Positions 9,038 through 17,235 of a stretch of 64,000 nucleotides of DNA are shown piece by piece. The position numbers and the translations under genes were made by a program. This DNA is from Polaromonas sp. GTDB taxonomy: Bacteria; Pseudomonadota; Gammaproteobacteria; Burkholderiales; Burkholderiaceae_C. Positions within the stretch are counted from its first letter, which is position 1. Every line of letters begins with the position of its first letter. The stretch covers positions 62,001-126,000 of the forward strand of contig JAURWY010000028.1 of assembly GCA_030654695.1 (NCBI GenBank). The letters run 5' to 3'. The notes below the pieces were generated by a model. The model saw only the letters and a list, made by a program, of their open reading frames with translations, did not search any database and was not told the DNA's origin.

Positions 9038-10003
9038 TTATTGCTTCGGTATCTTGGCGTCGGCCACCACCTGTACCCAGCGGCTGAGTTGGGACGCGAC
9101 CATGGCCTTCATCTCTTCGGGTGTGCTGCCGCGGGCTTCGCCGCCGATTTCTTCGAGGCGTTTTATCACGGCCGGAATTTGCAACGTTTTGAGCATTTCT
9201 GCGTTAAGCCTGTCCACCACGGCACGCGGTGTGCCTGCGGGCGCCATCAATCCCGCCCAAGAACGCACGTCGTAACCAGCCACCCCTTGCTCGCTGACAG
9301 TCGGCACATCAGGCAATCCTGGCCAGCGCTGTGCACCCGTGGCCGCCAGCGCGACCAATTTGCCAGCTTTGATGTTGCTCAGCACAGCGGCAGGTGGCGC
9401 AATCATGAGAGGCACATCCCCCGCCAACAATGCGGTGAGCGAGCCTGAATCACCACGGTAGGGCACGTGAAGCATGTCAATACCGGCCATCTTGGCTAAC
9501 AGTTCACCCGCCAAATGTTGCGTCGAACCAATGCCCGCCGAGCCATAGGCCACAGACCCCGGCGCGCTTTTAGCCGCAGCCAGCACTTCTTTGAAGTTGC
9601 GGAATTTCGAATTCGCGCTAGTGACGATCAGGAAATTGAATTCCGTGATGGTCGACACCATCTCGAAACTGCTGACGGTCTGATACTGCAGCGTGTTGTA
9701 TAAAGCGCCAGCCACGACATGGCCGCCGGTGGCCAGCAGCAGCGTGTAGCCATCGGGCTTGGCACGGGCGACGGTGGTGGCGGCAATCGTGCCCCCCGCA
9801 CCAGCCTGCGCCTCCACCACAAAGTTCTGGCCCAGTGCCTTGCCTATTTCGCCGCCCACCAAACGCGCAATCGCGTCAGCATTGCCACCGGGCGCAAAGC
9901 CCTGCAAGAGCCGAATAGACCGCTCAGGGTAAGCTTGAGCCCAAGTTGGTTGGCTGCTATCAGCACCTGCAGCGGCCATCGTCAAAAAGAGTCTTCTGTC
10001 CAT
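9038..10003 (-). CDS. Bug-family (TctC-like) periplasmic solute-binding protein
   Basis: A 321-residue Bug protein: YPERSIRLLQGFAPGGNADAIARLVGGEIGKALGQNFVVEAQAGAGGTIAATTVARAKPDGYT, then VAYGSAGIGSTQHLAGELLA. (Blocks lie near residues 25-90 and 155-175.) The export signal is short and begins MDRRLFLTMAAAG, which looks more like a twin-arginine signal than the Sec signals of the other three Bug proteins here. A GGAG box lies 8 bases before the ATG. It lies in an operon with FAH hydrolase and VOC enzyme, so the ligand may be an aromatic acid; that is inference. Confidence 0.9.
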   Translation of the reverse strand: MDRRLFLTMAAAGADSSQPTWAQAYPERSIRLLQGFAPGGNADAIARLVGGEIGKALGQNFVVEAQAGAGGTIAATTVARAKPDGYTLLLATGGHVVAGALYNTLQYQTVSSFEMVSTITEFNFLIVTSANSKFRNFKEVLAAAKSAPGSVAYGSAGIGSTQHLAGELLAKMAGIDMLHVPYRGDSGSLTALLAGDVPLMIAPPAAVLSNIKAGKLVALAATGAQRWPGLPDVPTVSEQGVAGYDVRSWAGLMAPAGTPRAVVDRLNAEMLKTLQIPAVIKRLEEIGGEARGSTPEEMKAMVASQLSRWVQVVADAKIPKQ

Positions 10004-10069
10004 TTTTGTCTCCTGTTTTAAATAAAAGCTGCTCAGGCCTCTAGCGGGCCCGTGTCAGTTCACATGTGT

Positions 10070-10933
10070 TTACGCGCCAGCGACGATAGCGTTGCGCAAA
10101 ATGCCAATCGCCTCGATCTCGACTTCCACCACATCGCCAGCCCGCATGACCAGCGGCGGTTTACGGCTCCAGCCGACACCGGCCGGTGTGCCGGTGGCGA
10201 TGACGTCACCCGGCACTAGCGTGAAAATGGTCGAGGCGTAGTTGATCAGCGTCGGGATGTCGAAAATCATGTGGCCGGTGTGGCTTGACTGTTCGACCTT
10301 GCCATTCAGACGCGTGACCAATTTGAGTTCGCGGCCCGGTGCGATTTCATCGGCGGTGACCATCCACGGGCCAAAGCCGCCTGTGGCTTCAAAGTTTTTG
10401 CCCGAGGCAATTTGCTTGGCGTGGAATTGCCATTCGCGCACGCTCGCATCGTTGTAGCAAGAGTAGCCGGCGACGTATTGCCAAGCATCTTCTTTCGGGA
10501 TGTTGCGGCCTTCTTTGCCGATGATGACGGCCAACTCGCCTTCCCAGTCGAGTGAGTCAGACACCTTCGGGTTGACGATGGGCTGGTTGTGCCCGATCTG
10601 TGAGCGCCAGACGCGCAAGAAGATCGGAGGCTGCTCAGACAACTCACGGTGCATGCCGGCAGCCAACACTTCTTTGTGGTGGTCCATGTAATTGCGCACG
10701 GCGCAAATGATTTTTTCAGAGCGCGGGATCACCGGCAGGTAATGCAGGGTTGCCAGCGGGCCGTCAATCGGTGCGCCTTTGGCGTGCTCTGCCGCCTTCA
10801 AGTACTCACCCGAACCGATGTACTCAGCCAGCGAAGGCAACTGCGGCCGGCTGCGGCTCAGGTTGACCACTTCATCGCCAATGGCAGCGCCATAGCATTC
10901 TTGGCCTTGATGCATGTAGGACAGTAATCTCAT
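10070..10933 (-). CDS. fumarylacetoacetate hydrolase family protein
   Basis: A 287-residue FAH-fold enzyme. Metal-binding and core motifs are visible: SLDWEGELAVIIGKEGRNI, VAGYSCYNDASVREWQ, and GDVIATGTPAGVGWSRKPP near the C-terminus. The family includes hydrolases, decarboxylases and isomerases of meta-cleavage pathways and oxaloacetate decarboxylases. A TTGGAG box precedes the ATG. It follows the VOC dioxygenase-like gene by 38 bases, consistent with hydrolysis or decarboxylation of a ring-cleavage product. Confidence 0.9.
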   Translation of the reverse strand: MRLLSYMHQGQECYGAAIGDEVVNLSRSRPQLPSLAEYIGSGEYLKAAEHAKGAPIDGPLATLHYLPVIPRSEKIICAVRNYMDHHKEVLAAGMHRELSEQPPIFLRVWRSQIGHNQPIVNPKVSDSLDWEGELAVIIGKEGRNIPKEDAWQYVAGYSCYNDASVREWQFHAKQIASGKNFEATGGFGPWMVTADEIAPGRELKLVTRLNGKVEQSSHTGHMIFDIPTLINYASTIFTLVPGDVIATGTPAGVGWSRKPPLVMRAGDVVEVEIEAIGILRNAIVAGA

Positions 10934-10971
10934 GAAATCTCCAACAGTTAAAACAAAAAATCAGCGTTCAA

Positions 10972-11517
10972 TCACTCGGCCTTTTGGCGCTCAAACTGAG
11001 CACGCCAATCGGCCAGCGGCATGAAGGTTGGGTCTGCACGGCAGATGGCTTCGGTCTCACGCATCAGTTCTTCATCGCTCTTGCTGAGGTCGAGCGGATC
11101 GCCATGCGGCTGCGCCACATACCAAGGGGTATCGGCATAAACCTCGACGGTGTTGCCCTCAGGGTCTGCAAAATAGATCGACAGCGCATTGCCGTGGTTC
11201 AAGGAGCGCATATTGCTTGCCCCAAGTGCCAGGGCGGCCGCTTGCGCATCTCGGATGTGTTGGATGTCCGGCACTAAAAAGGATATCTGCATGACGGTGC
11301 TGAAGGTCGCCTCTGGCGGGCGTCCTGACGCCAGCACCAGCTGGTGATGCTGATCGGGGCTAGCGCTCATGAATACCAGCTCGCTTTTGAAGTTTGGTCC
11401 GAAACCGCGGTCGGTGATGGTGAATCCAAAAACCCCTGTGTAAAAATCCACCATACGCTCAACGTTGGTGACATAAATTCCAAAATGCGATGGCGTTGGC
11501 CGGGTCACTAAAAGCAT
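10972..11517 (-). CDS. VOC family protein, type I extradiol dioxygenase-like
   Basis: A 181-residue vicinal-oxygen-chelate protein. The three probable metal ligands are His in PSHFGIYVTNVERMV (residue 10 region), His in DQHHQLVLASG (near 77) and Glu in GNTVEVYADTP (near 133). Length corresponds to a single VOC unit of two beta-alpha-beta modules, plus a C-terminal tail seen in some small extradiol dioxygenases. Reaction is not certain: ring cleavage, glyoxalase or isomerase are all possible. It is followed by an FAH hydrolase, which favours ring cleavage. Confidence 0.82.
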   Translation of the reverse strand: MLLVTRPTPSHFGIYVTNVERMVDFYTGVFGFTITDRGFGPNFKSELVFMSASPDQHHQLVLASGRPPEATFSTVMQISFLVPDIQHIRDAQAAALALGASNMRSLNHGNALSIYFADPEGNTVEVYADTPWYVAQPHGDPLDLSKSDEELMRETEAICRADPTFMPLADWRAQFERQKAE

Positions 11518-11552
11518 GTGTTTCTCCTAAATTGAAATGACGTTCGAGGGTC

Positions 11553-12248
11553 TTAGCTGTGGCTAGCCTCAAGGCGCAATAACGCAGCTTCGACATTGAT
11601 CTGGGTGCTGCGGATGTGTTCGGCCAGCAACACACAAGCAGTGTCCGCATCGCGCTTGAGCACAGCGTCCATCAGGCTGCGGTGCGCCTTGTTTTTGTTG
11701 TGATGGCTCACACGATGCAGCGCCGAGTAGCGTCGGTAACGCTCGGCCTGGTCAAATAAACTCGCACACAAGGCGCGTTGGCGCTGGGATGGGCAGGCCG
11801 CCAGCAGCGTTAAGTGGTAGTCACGGTGCAGGCCAGTCCAAGTTTCGTTGAGCACCTTTGGTCCTTCGCCCAGTTGCAATTCAACTTTGGCTAGGCGATG
11901 GGCTGCCGCAACGATGGCAGCTTCCCAAGCATCGTCACCGTGTTGTATGGATTCACGCAACGCCGCGACATCGAGCATCAAACGCATGTGCGTGATGTCG
12001 GCTAAGTCTTCGCGTGAAATCGGTGCGACCCTGAATCCCTTGCGATCATCGGCTCGAACCAACCCTTCTTGACTCAGGCGGTTCAAGGCTTCTCGCAGAG
12101 GACTGCTGGAAAAACCATAGCTACCTTGTAACTCGTCAATTTTGAGTTTCGCGCCTGGCTCGAACGCACCCGCGAGCACGGCTTTGCGCAACTGCGCAAA
12201 GGCTTGCTCAGAAAGCGGTGTATGCATGGAAGCGGTGACGGACAGCAT
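11553..12248 (-). CDS. GntR family (FCD subfamily) transcriptional regulator
   Basis: A 231-residue regulator with an N-terminal winged helix (LSEQAFAQLRKAVLAGAFEPGAKL, YGFSSSPLREALNRLSQEGLV). An all-helical FCD effector domain follows, including the metal-site-like DITHMRLMLDVAALR and HRDYHLTLLAACPSQ. The start is uncertain: ATG at MLSVTASMH is used; a TTG 24 bases upstream and an internal ATG (MHTPLSEQ) are alternatives. It heads an operon with VOC, FAH, Bug, DUF1185 and YciI genes and is divergent from an EamA permease, with a long palindrome between. Confidence 0.9.
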   Translation of the reverse strand: MLSVTASMHTPLSEQAFAQLRKAVLAGAFEPGAKLKIDELQGSYGFSSSPLREALNRLSQEGLVRADDRKGFRVAPISREDLADITHMRLMLDVAALRESIQHGDDAWEAAIVAAAHRLAKVELQLGEGPKVLNETWTGLHRDYHLTLLAACPSQRQRALCASLFDQAERYRRYSALHRVSHHNKNKAHRSLMDAVLKRDADTACVLLAEHIRSTQINVEAALLRLEASHS

Positions 12249-12275
12249 TTGGTGGCTTTTAAATTTTCGCAACTT

Positions 12276-12302
12276 TATGCATAAAAATTAATTTTGTGCA
12301 TA
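12276..12302. promoter_or_regulatory. 27-bp near-perfect palindrome, probable GntR operator
   Basis: The arms read TATGCATAAAAAT and AATTTTGTGCATA, matching at 11 of 13 positions around a central T. It lies 27 bases upstream of the GntR start and 57 upstream of the divergent EamA gene, where it could control both. Binding by the adjacent GntR protein is inference. Confidence 0.6.
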
Positions 12303-12358
12303 GTACTTACCCGACCTTATCTTTCTGCCGTCACTTTTTCTGGGCGTACCATCCGCGC

Positions 12359-13294
12359 ATGAACCGCTCCACACCTACCTCCCTCACGCCTATCAAGGCG
12401 CTCAGCACCAGCGCATTTGCCACGCTGATGCTGGTCGCGCTGATGATGGGCGGCAACCATGTGGCCGCCCGCATCGCCTTCAACCATGGCACCGATGTGG
12501 CAACAGCGGTGGTTTTTCGCAGCCTCGTGACGGCGCTGGTTATCGCCATCATCATCGTGGTGCAAGGTGCCCGCTTGCGTTTCAGCGGCCGCCACAAGCG
12601 CGTGCTGCCGGTCATCGGTTTATTGATCGGCGTGCAAAGCTTGTGTATTTATTCGTCCGTGGCCCTGCTGCCAGTCGCATTGGCACTACTGGCTTTCAAC
12701 ACGTACCCAATTTGGACGGCGCTGTGGGCTTGGGTGATTTATCGACAGCGGCCCGAACGCGCCATGCTCATGGCCATGCCGGTGATTTTGCTGGGACTGG
12801 CCTTAGCGCTTGATGTGCTGGGGGCCAGTTCGGGCTTGGGCGCTTCGGGCCAATGGTCGCGCATCGGCGCAGGCGTTGGCTTCGCCATGGGAGCCGCCGG
12901 AACCTTCGCGCTGGCACTGGTGCTGACACAAAACGAGGCCGCCGACTTGGATGCTCGGGTGCGCACCGCCAGCACCTTGATACTGACCGGCTTGGTGGGC
13001 TTGAGCGTGGTCGTCGGCCAAGGCGGCTTTCATTTTCCGCAAGCGATAGCCGGCTGGTGGGGCTTGGCCGCGCTGACGTTTTTGTACGGCACCGCCTTCA
13101 CCATCTTGTTCGCGGTGCTGCCCAAGTTGGGCGTGGTTGGCAACTCGGCCATCATGAATGTGGAACCGGTGTTTGCCTTGCTGCTGGCTTGGCTGCTACT
13201 GGGCCAAAGCATCGCGCCGGTGCAAGTGGCCGGCGCGTTGCTTGTCGTGGCGGCAGTGATGGCGCTGGGCTTGCGTAAAAACAAGCCCGTTTAA
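12359..13294 (+). CDS. EamA family (DMT superfamily) transporter
   Basis: A 311-residue inner-membrane protein with ten predicted hydrophobic segments in two EamA repeats. Examples are TLMLVALMMGGNHVAARIAF, VLPVIGLLIGVQSLCIYSSVALLPVA and MNVEPVFALLLAWLLLGQSI. The family exports or imports small metabolites; substrate unknown. I chose the ATG at MNRSTPTSL; a GTG 63 bases upstream would start inside the palindromic operator. It is divergent from the GntR-led operon and probably in the same regulon. Confidence 0.9.
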   Translation: MNRSTPTSLTPIKALSTSAFATLMLVALMMGGNHVAARIAFNHGTDVATAVVFRSLVTALVIAIIIVVQGARLRFSGRHKRVLPVIGLLIGVQSLCIYSSVALLPVALALLAFNTYPIWTALWAWVIYRQRPERAMLMAMPVILLGLALALDVLGASSGLGASGQWSRIGAGVGFAMGAAGTFALALVLTQNEAADLDARVRTASTLILTGLVGLSVVVGQGGFHFPQAIAGWWGLAALTFLYGTAFTILFAVLPKLGVVGNSAIMNVEPVFALLLAWLLLGQSIAPVQVAGALLVVAAVMALGLRKNKPV

Positions 13295-13307
13295 ACCCAA
13301 GGGAATT

Positions 13308-13350
13308 AACTAATTTAGTTGTATTAATGTCTAATTAAAAGGGTAAACCC
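13308..13350. promoter_or_regulatory. AT-rich promoter region of tctBA with two dyads
   Basis: The 140-base gap before tctB is markedly AT-rich. It contains two short dyads, AACTAATTTAGTT (13308-13320) and GGGTAAACCC (13341-13350). These are plausible operator or promoter elements for tctBA; no regulator gene is adjacent, so the assignment is weak. Confidence 0.35.
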
Positions 13351-13434
13351 TGTACAAAAACACATAAATTAACGGATAAATGCAACAAATGTAAGTAGTA
13401 CAAGTCCGTGGTACCAGCTCTTCTATCATCGCTC

Positions 13435-13881
13435 ATGAACAAAAGAGACTCCACCGACATTATTGGCGGCCTATTCCTCACCGCCTTAGGTCTTTTCTTT
13501 GTTGTGTACGCGCAACGCTACAACATGGGCACGCTGAACCGCATGGGCCCAGGCTACTTTCCAGTGGCCTTGGGCAGCGTCATGGCTTTGCTGGGCCTGT
13601 TGATCGCCTTGCCGGCCTGGTTCAGAGCCGGCACGGGTCCTGACGTGAGTTGGAAAACACTGTTCATTGTGATCGGCAGCGTGGTGGTTTTTGCCGCCAC
13701 CATGCCCATCTTGGGGCTGATGCTGGCCACCATGCTCAGCATCGTCGTGTCTTCTTTGGCCGACAACGAGTTGACGTGGCCTGGACGGCTCTTGCTGGCC
13801 GTCGCCTTCGCACCCCTCGTCTACCTCGTCTTCATTTTCGGACTCGGCATGACCGTTCAGGTCTGGCCTTGGAGCTACTGA
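13435..13881 (+). CDS. tctB: TctB, small membrane subunit of a tripartite tricarboxylate transporter
   Basis: A 148-residue protein with four hydrophobic segments and the TctB start block IIGGLFLTALGLFFVVYAQRYNMGTLNRMGPGYFPVALG. (That block spans about residues 8-46.) TctB partners TctA in sodium-coupled uptake of carboxylates delivered by a TctC/Bug receptor. The ATG giving MNKRDSTD is chosen. It is followed by tctA 107 bases later. No tctC is adjacent, although four Bug receptors occur within 13 kb. Confidence 0.9.
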   Translation: MNKRDSTDIIGGLFLTALGLFFVVYAQRYNMGTLNRMGPGYFPVALGSVMALLGLLIALPAWFRAGTGPDVSWKTLFIVIGSVVVFAATMPILGLMLATMLSIVVSSLADNELTWPGRLLLAVAFAPLVYLVFIFGLGMTVQVWPWSY

Positions 13882-13988
13882 CCACAGCGCCACCAGCGCT
13901 CACGGCGCTTGCACTTCATTTGCGCGCCTGCGCGCCTCACATCCCGCTTCAGGCGGGATGATTTTTAATCCCCCAAAGGAATTCCTGT

Positions 13989-15515
13989 ATGGACACCATG
14001 GACGGTCTGTTATTTGGCCTGCAAACAGCCCTGCAGCCATCGACGCTGATGTATTGCTTCGCTGGCGTATTTCTTGGCACCTTGATTGGCGTGTTGCCGG
14101 GCATCGGCGCTTTGGCGACGATCTCGTTGCTGCTGCCTGTGACATATCACATCCCTCCCACGGAAGCTATCGTGATGCTGGCTGGCGTGTATTACGGCGC
14201 CTCTTATGGCGGTTCGACGGCGTCTATTTTGCTGAACCTGCCCGGCACAGCATCGGCGGCAGTGGCCTGTCTGGACGGCTACCCGATGGCCCAAAAAGGA
14301 AAAGCCGGGGTCGCGCTGTTCATGACGACGATTGCGTCCTTCGTCGGTTCCATGATCGGTCTCTTTTTGTTGATCGCCTTCGCGCCCAGCATCACAGAAC
14401 TTGGCTTCAAATTTGGCCCCGCCGAGTATTTCTCCATGATGCTGATGGGCTTGATTGCAGCGTCAACGCTGAGCATGGGGGCGCCTGCTAAAAGCTTGGC
14501 GATGGTGGTGATGGGCCTGCTGCTGGGCACCGTTGGAACCGATGTGAACTCAGGCGTCGCGCGCTTCAGTTTCGACATCCCTGAATTGACCGACAGCATC
14601 AGCTTGGTCGGGCTGGCTATGGCCATCTTTGGCGTCTCCGAAGTGGTTTCCAAAGTCAACCAAGTGCGCGGCTCCAGCATCAAAGAAAAAATCACCATGC
14701 GCACCATGACGCCGTCGCGACAAGAGTTCAAAGACTCTGTCCTGCCGATGCTGCGCGGCAGTGGGGTTGGTAGTTTTTTTGGTGCTTTGCCGGGCACCGG
14801 CGGTGCCATTTCTTCTTTCATGGCCTATGCCGTGGAAAAGAAAATAGCCAAAGATCCGAGCCGCTTTGGGCAAGGCGCCATTGAAGGCGTGACCGCACCC
14901 GAGTCGGCCAACAACGCGGGCGCCCAAACCGCTTTTGTGCCCACCTTGACGTTGGGCATTCCGGGCGATGCAACGATGGCTCTGATGCTTGGTGCCTTGA
15001 TGATCCACGGTATCCAGCCGGGGCCCATGATGATGAGCGAGCAGCCCGAAGTCTTCTGGGGTTTGATCGTCAGCTTCGGCATCGGCAACCTTTTGCTGCT
15101 GGTGCTGAACATTCCGCTGATTGGACTCTGGGTTTCCATTCTTCGTGTGCCTTACCGCGCGCTTTACCCGACCATTTTGGTTCTGATGAGCCTGGGCGTT
15201 TACAGCGTCAACAACAACACCTTTGATGTGTTCATGATGGCCGGCCTGGGCGTACTGGGCTACTTCATGACTATTTTCAAGTTCCCGGCAGCACCCATGT
15301 TGCTCGGATTTGTCCTCGGCCCTATGGTGGAAGAAAACCTGCGACGCGCCTTGTTGCTGTCACGTGGCGACATGATGACGTTTGTGGAACGACCTATCAG
15401 TGCATGGATCCTAGCGGTAACCGCTTTGCTGCTGGTCTGGACTGTTTGGAGTGCCATCAAAACAGAATCCCAGACCCGTGCCCGAAACAAGCTCTTGCTC
15501 AAGGCATCAGCGTAG
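13989..15515 (+). CDS. tctA: TctA, large permease subunit of a tripartite tricarboxylate transporter
   Basis: A 508-residue polytopic protein with the family's glycine-rich motifs GTLIGVLPGIGALATISLLLP (near residue 33) and YGGSTASILLNLPGTASAAVA (near 75). The later repeat FGALPGTGGAISSFMAY / LTLGIPGDATMALMLGAL is also present. About 12 membrane segments are expected. A GGAAT box precedes the ATG. Together with tctB it forms the membrane part of a carboxylate importer, probably serving one or more of the nearby Bug receptors. A strong terminator follows. Confidence 0.95.
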   Translation: MDTMDGLLFGLQTALQPSTLMYCFAGVFLGTLIGVLPGIGALATISLLLPVTYHIPPTEAIVMLAGVYYGASYGGSTASILLNLPGTASAAVACLDGYPMAQKGKAGVALFMTTIASFVGSMIGLFLLIAFAPSITELGFKFGPAEYFSMMLMGLIAASTLSMGAPAKSLAMVVMGLLLGTVGTDVNSGVARFSFDIPELTDSISLVGLAMAIFGVSEVVSKVNQVRGSSIKEKITMRTMTPSRQEFKDSVLPMLRGSGVGSFFGALPGTGGAISSFMAYAVEKKIAKDPSRFGQGAIEGVTAPESANNAGAQTAFVPTLTLGIPGDATMALMLGALMIHGIQPGPMMMSEQPEVFWGLIVSFGIGNLLLLVLNIPLIGLWVSILRVPYRALYPTILVLMSLGVYSVNNNTFDVFMMAGLGVLGYFMTIFKFPAAPMLLGFVLGPMVEENLRRALLLSRGDMMTFVERPISAWILAVTALLLVWTVWSAIKTESQTRARNKLLLKASA

Positions 15516-15530
15516 TCTCGTTCTAAACCA

Positions 15531-15565
15531 AAAACCCCCAGCGCGGATAAAGCGTTGGGGGTTTT
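15531..15565. terminator. bidirectional intrinsic terminator between tctA and ligI
   Basis: A 14-bp stem, AAAACCCCCAGCGC against GCGTTGGGGGTTTT with one G-T pair, has a 6-base loop and T-rich flanks on both strands. It separates convergent tctA and ligI. Confidence 0.9.
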
Positions 15566-15586
15566 CTTTGTCTGTCTGTTTAACGT

Positions 15587-16507
15587 TCAGCCGATCGCAA
15601 GTTCAGGCCAGTACAAGCGCATCGGGTTGTCGACCAGCAACTGCTGTTGCAGCGCTGGCGTGCTGGCAATGGCGGGAATGAAATCGACCAGCAGACCGTC
15701 GTCGGGCATGTGGTCTTTCAGGTTTGGATGCGGCCAGTCGGTGCCCCACAGCACACGGTCTGGAAAGTTATCTACCAAACGCCGCGCAAAGGGCACCACG
15801 TCGCGGTAGGCCTGCGTCTCACCGTTCAAGGCCTTCGGTCCGGTCACACTCAAACGCTCAGGGCAAGTGACCTTGCTCCAGACATTCGGGTGCTGCCGCA
15901 TGAACTTCACAAACAGCTCAAACTCCGGTCCGTCCACCGGCTGACTGACGTCGGGTCGGCCCATGTGATCGACCACCACGGTGGTTGGCAATGCCGTGAA
16001 AAAGTCCCACAACTCGGGCAGGTCAACGGCTTCAAAGTAAATCACCACATGCCAACCCAAGGGCGCAATGCGAGCGGCAATTTCAAGCAGTTCCTCTTTC
16101 GGCGTGAAGTCGACCAAACGCTTGACGAAGTTAAAGCGCACAGCGCGCACGCCCGCCGCATGCATCGCCTGCAAGGCGGCGTCGGTGACGTCCCGGCGGA
16201 CGGTCGCCACACCGCGCGCGCGACCTTCCGAAGCCTTGAGTGCCGCGACCATGGCGCTGTTGTCAGCACCGTGACAAGTGGCCTGCACGATCACGTTGCG
16301 TGCAAAACCGAGGTGGTCGCGCAGAGCAAACAGCTGCGCTGCCGAGGCATCACACGGCGTGTACTTGCGCTCAGCTGCAAACGGGTATTGCGCGCCGGGA
16401 CCAAAGACATGGCAGTGCGCGTCGACCGCGCCTGCGGGCAACTTGAAGCGGGGTTGGCTCGGGCCGGCGTACCAGTCCAGCCAGCCGGGGGTTTTGGTGA
16501 ATTGCAT
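15587..16507 (-). CDS. ligI: 2-pyrone-4,6-dicarboxylate hydrolase
   Basis: A 306-residue amidohydrolase-fold enzyme closely resembling LigI. Visible motifs are AVDAHCHVFGPGAQYPFAAERKYTP (residues 27-51), VDHMGRPDVSQPVDGPEFE, and WGTDWPHPNLKDHMPDDG with the catalytic Asp. LigI hydrolyses 2-pyrone-4,6-dicarboxylate to 4-oxalomesaconate / 4-carboxy-2-hydroxymuconate in the protocatechuate 4,5-cleavage and syringate routes. It is the last gene of the galD-ligJ-ligK-ligI operon, 17 bases after ligK. The neighbours, all of the same pathway, make the call strong. Confidence 0.93.
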   Translation of the reverse strand: MQFTKTPGWLDWYAGPSQPRFKLPAGAVDAHCHVFGPGAQYPFAAERKYTPCDASAAQLFALRDHLGFARNVIVQATCHGADNSAMVAALKASEGRARGVATVRRDVTDAALQAMHAAGVRAVRFNFVKRLVDFTPKEELLEIAARIAPLGWHVVIYFEAVDLPELWDFFTALPTTVVVDHMGRPDVSQPVDGPEFELFVKFMRQHPNVWSKVTCPERLSVTGPKALNGETQAYRDVVPFARRLVDNFPDRVLWGTDWPHPNLKDHMPDDGLLVDFIPAIASTPALQQQLLVDNPMRLYWPELAIG

Positions 16508-16524
16508 TGGGGCTTGGCTCAGGT

Positions 16525-17235
16525 TCAGTCGATGTAACGCATGCCGGCTTTTTCAAGCGGTTCGCGCATCTTGTACATGTCCAGCCCCAGCGCGCCAGAG
16601 GCGAACTGTGCGCGCTTGTCGGCTTCCAGAGCCTCGCGCTTTTCAGCGGCATTCGCCACTTCCATGGCGCGTGCGGCTGGGATCACCACCACGCCATCGA
16701 TGTCGGCGACGATGACGTCACCCGGATTGACGAAAGCACCGGCGCAGACCACCGGCACGTTGACCGAGCCGAGCGTGGCCTTGATCGTGCCCTTGGAATG
16801 GATCGCGCGGCTGAAGACCGGAAAGTTCATCTCAGTGAGGTCGCTGACGTCACGCACGCCGCCGTCGATGATCAGACCGATGGCGCCGCGCGAACGGAAA
16901 GAGGTCGCCAGCAGGTCGCCAAAAAAGCCATCGTCGTTGTCGGTGGTACAAGCGGCCACGGCCACGTCGCCGGGCTGCAACTGCTCGGCCGCCACATGCA
17001 TCATCCAGTTGTCACCGGGCTGCAGCAAGATCGTCACAGCCGTGCCGCAGATGCGTGCGCTCGGGTAAATCGGCCGCATGTAGGGCTTCATGAGACCGAC
17101 GCGGCCCATGGCTTCGTGCAAAGTAGAGACGCCAAAGCGCGAGAGTTTCTCGACAGCCGCTTTGTCGGCGCGCACGATGTTGCGTTTGACGATGCCGAGT
17201 TGATTGAAAAGGTGGAGGTTGTCGCTCATGGTCAT
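16525..17235 (-). CDS. ligK: 4-carboxy-4-hydroxy-2-oxoadipate aldolase / oxaloacetate decarboxylase
   Basis: A 236-residue class II aldolase of the RraA-like fold. Strong blocks are [53 protein letters not shown] with the substrate and metal-binding Arg-Asp pair, and [20 protein letters not shown] at the C-terminus. It cleaves 4-carboxy-4-hydroxy-2-oxoadipate to pyruvate and oxaloacetate, the last step of the 4,5-cleavage pathway. The ATG overlaps the ligJ stop (ATGA), implying translational coupling; a second ATG two codons later is possible. The orthologue is also called galC. Confidence 0.95.
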   Translation of the reverse strand: MTMSDNLHLFNQLGIVKRNIVRADKAAVEKLSRFGVSTLHEAMGRVGLMKPYMRPIYPSARICGTAVTILLQPGDNWMMHVAAEQLQPGDVAVAACTTDNDDGFFGDLLATSFRSRGAIGLIIDGGVRDVSDLTEMNFPVFSRAIHSKGTIKATLGSVNVPVVCAGAFVNPGDVIVADIDGVVVIPAARAMEVANAAEKREALEADKRAQFASGALGLDMYKMREPLEKAGMRYID

